From Streptomyces halstedii (GTDB lineage: Bacteria > Actinomycetota > Actinomycetes > Streptomycetales > Streptomycetaceae), in contig JOAZ01000034.1 in the NCBI GenBank assembly GCA_000720535.1, positions 1-53,079 on the forward strand: a DNA stretch of 53,079 bases. Reading direction: 5' to 3'. The notes below the pieces were generated by a model. That model was not told where the DNA came from and made no database searches. It was given only the letters and a program-made list of their open reading frames with translations. Shown here in pieces: positions 51,789-53,079 of this stretch (positions within the stretch are counted from its first letter, which is position 1; each line of letters opens with the position of its first letter). A program made the translations under genes and the position numbers.

Positions 51789-52256
51789 CTACTTGAGCTT
51801 GTACGAACAGGGCTTGCCCGAGTCGTCCTTGCTCTCGGCGACCGTCTCGCCGTCCACGGTGATCGAGCACCGCCCCGCGACGATCTTGCCGCCGACCGCG
51901 GTCATGTTGCCGGGCGTGACGATCACCAGTCGGCCGACCTCGCGCTCCGCACCGCGTGCGGCGATGGTGGCCGTCTTCTTCCACGGCAGGTCCACCTCCG
52001 CGAAGTCCGAGTCGTCCAGGGTGTACATGACGTTGCTCTTGCCCGTCCCCTCGACCGCGATCGTCACCTCGTGCGAGGAACCCTTCTCCACCGTGTCCCC
52101 GCCGGTCTCCTTCGGCTCGGCGGTCGCCTCGGCGGTCTTCCCGGCGGCGGGCGTCTTCGCCTTGCTCTCGTCGGCGGACTTCTCCTCGCCGCCACCGCAG
52201 CCCGTCAACAGGGCGGCCGCCAGAACGAAGGCCGTCGCGGTGAGTGTCTTGCGCAT
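51789..52256 (-). CDS. MmpS-like lipoprotein
   Basis: The 155-residue protein has a lipoprotein signal, 'MRKTLTATAFVLAAALLTGC' (lipobox LLTGC, Cys20), an acidic Lys/Glu/Ala linker and a beta-sandwich domain: 'HEVTIAVEGTGKSNVMYTLD' and 'EVDLPWKKTATIAARGAER' resemble MmpS-family transport accessory proteins of actinobacteria. Two Cys (in 'GRCSITVDGETV' and 'GKPCSYKLK') may form a disulphide. ATG at 52256 has GGGGGAAG upstream; ATG at 52268 is less likely. No MmpL partner is adjacent, so the transport link is uncertain. It would be anchored to the outside of the membrane. Confidence 0.8.
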   Translation of the reverse strand: MRKTLTATAFVLAAALLTGCGGGEEKSADESKAKTPAAGKTAEATAEPKETGGDTVEKGSSHEVTIAVEGTGKSNVMYTLDDSDFAEVDLPWKKTATIAARGAEREVGRLVIVTPGNMTAVGGKIVAGRCSITVDGETVAESKDDSGKPCSYKLK

Positions 52257-52371
52257 TGCTTCCCCCATGGTCGGATCCCCCGCATGCTCGACACGTCCGA
52301 GTCCTGGAAGAGCGTAGTCAGGGGCACCGACAGCCGCCGCACAGGGTCTGGGAGCCGGGCGACGGGGAAGC

Positions 52372-53079
52372 TCATGGTGCCCGCATCAGATTGCGCATGC
52401 CGCCCACCAGAGCGTGGACGTCGCGCTCGACGGGCACCTCGGCACTCGCGACACCGGCGGTCGCGGCCTCTGCCTGGACGGTGGTGCGACAGGGGCGGCA
52501 GAGGCCGTCCGGCAGCGCTTCGGCCGGGCCGGGGCGGCCGCATTCGGCGCACTCCACCAGAAGGGGCCGCGCGTGCGACGGGTCGGGTCCCGGGGCGGGG
52601 GCGGCGGGCAACCGTGGCGGACGCTTGTCGTTGAGGCGGCGGCGTACGAAGCCGACGGGCGAGCCGACCTGAGCCGGAAGCCCGGAGGCCATGGCCTGGG
52701 TGAGGTAGTCGGCGTCCACCCCGCGTGCGAACCACTCAGCGGCGAGCCCTTCCAGGGTGGCGCAGTCCCCGGCGGAGAGGGCCAGCCGGGGTTCGAGGCG
52801 GCCGAGCCGGGCCAGGGCGAGGTAGGCGGGCGAGGGGGCGGTGTCCGGTGCCGGGCCGACCGGTGTCCGCTGCCGTGGTACGGCGGGGGTGTCCGTCGCC
52901 TCCGGGGCTCCGGGTGCGGCGGGCATCGGAGGCGCCGACGCCTCCCTCGCGGGCGAGCCACCGCCTTCGGTCGCCTCCCCCGCGAGGTGTGTGGTCCACC
53001 AGGTGTGGTCGCGGGCGGTGCGGGACCAGTAGGTGCGGGTGACCCAGCGGTTCTGGCCGAGGGATTCGACGCGGCAGCG
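52372..53079 (-). CDS. Helix-turn-helix-type protein with C-terminal zinc ribbon, 5' partial
   Basis: The gene enters at the right edge: the frame is open to 53079 and its start lies outside. The visible 235 residues begin 'RVESLGQNRWVTRTYWSRTA', which fits the tail of a winged helix-turn-helix domain, then a linker, a helical segment 'LSAGDCATLEGLAAEWFARG' and 'SPVGFVRRRLNDKRPP'. A Cys4 zinc-ribbon-like motif follows ('VECAECGRP', 'GLCRPCRTT'). This layout matches a common but uncharacterised family of streptomycete DNA-binding proteins, as I recall it. It ends 115 bp upstream of the lipoprotein gene, on the same strand. Function unknown. Confidence 0.7.
   Translation of the reverse strand, partial: RCRVESLGQNRWVTRTYWSRTARDHTWWTTHLAGEATEGGGSPAREASAPPMPAAPGAPEATDTPAVPRQRTPVGPAPDTAPSPAYLALARLGRLEPRLALSAGDCATLEGLAAEWFARGVDADYLTQAMASGLPAQVGSPVGFVRRRLNDKRPPRLPAAPAPGPDPSHARPLLVECAECGRPGPAEALPDGLCRPCRTTVQAEAATAGVASAEVPVERDVHALVGGMRNLMRAP

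Overview
The window is about 53 kb of very GC-rich DNA with strongly G/C-ending codons, Shine-Dalgarno starts, many ATGA-overlapping gene pairs and rare TTA codons. Protein families such as the SigB/F/G-type sigma factor, SpoIIE phosphatases, anti-sigma ATPases, split GlgE/TreS/maltokinase genes and LiaS/LiaR-like ABC-linked two-component systems point to the chromosome of a Streptomyces or a very close relative. I identified 39 coding sequences, including one gene cut by the right window edge and an insertion-sequence end at the left edge. I recognised no rRNA, tRNA or CRISPR array.

Left end (1-5.4 kb): the 3' end of an insertion-sequence transposase abuts, and probably truncates, a NACHT/STAND-type NTPase. 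Its operon partner is a nucleoside-phosphorylase-like (PNP) effector with a C-terminal extension. Each of the two genes carries one in-frame TTA codon. This pairing resembles predicted NTPase-effector conflict (phage defence) systems. A 33-codon micro-ORF lies upstream and diverges from the pair. Next come a MarR-like regulator and a divergent quinone oxidoreductase/TetR pair that share two matching palindromic boxes.

6-11.5 kb: a paralogous phosphoglycerate mutase and enolase (lower glycolysis), then a coupled DUF211/VIT-like membrane protein pair, then a STM4015-type leucine-rich protein beside a protein made of six tandem winged-helix-like repeats.

11.6-24.6 kb: a stress-signalling block with a SigB/F-type sigma factor, a SpoIIE phosphatase variant, a MarR regulator and a STAS anti-anti-sigma factor. 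It is followed by a YtrA-like ABC/GntR operon, a stand-alone terpene synthase with a TTA at codon 6, a secreted PGRP-type amidase, a divergent polysaccharide deacetylase lipoprotein, an anti-sigma ATPase and an enoyl-CoA hydratase.

24.7-39.7 kb: two paralogous L,D-transpeptidase lipoproteins, a four-gene ABC exporter/two-component operon, a heterodimeric ABC exporter, a secreted M4 metalloprotease and a GAF-SpoIIE-ATPase regulator.

39.8-51.7 kb: the GlgE alpha-glucan pathway. glgP reads leftward; glgE-treS-mak-glgB read rightward. TreS interconverts trehalose and maltose, maltokinase makes maltose 1-phosphate, GlgE polymerises it and GlgB branches the polymer, while GlgP degrades glucan. GlgP, GlgE, maltokinase and GlgB all carry low-complexity inserts or extensions, and a roughly 100-nt almost pure pyrimidine tract separates mak from glgB. 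The right end has a MmpS-like lipoprotein and a partial helix-turn-helix protein. Many convergent or gene-end junctions carry strong perfect hairpins.
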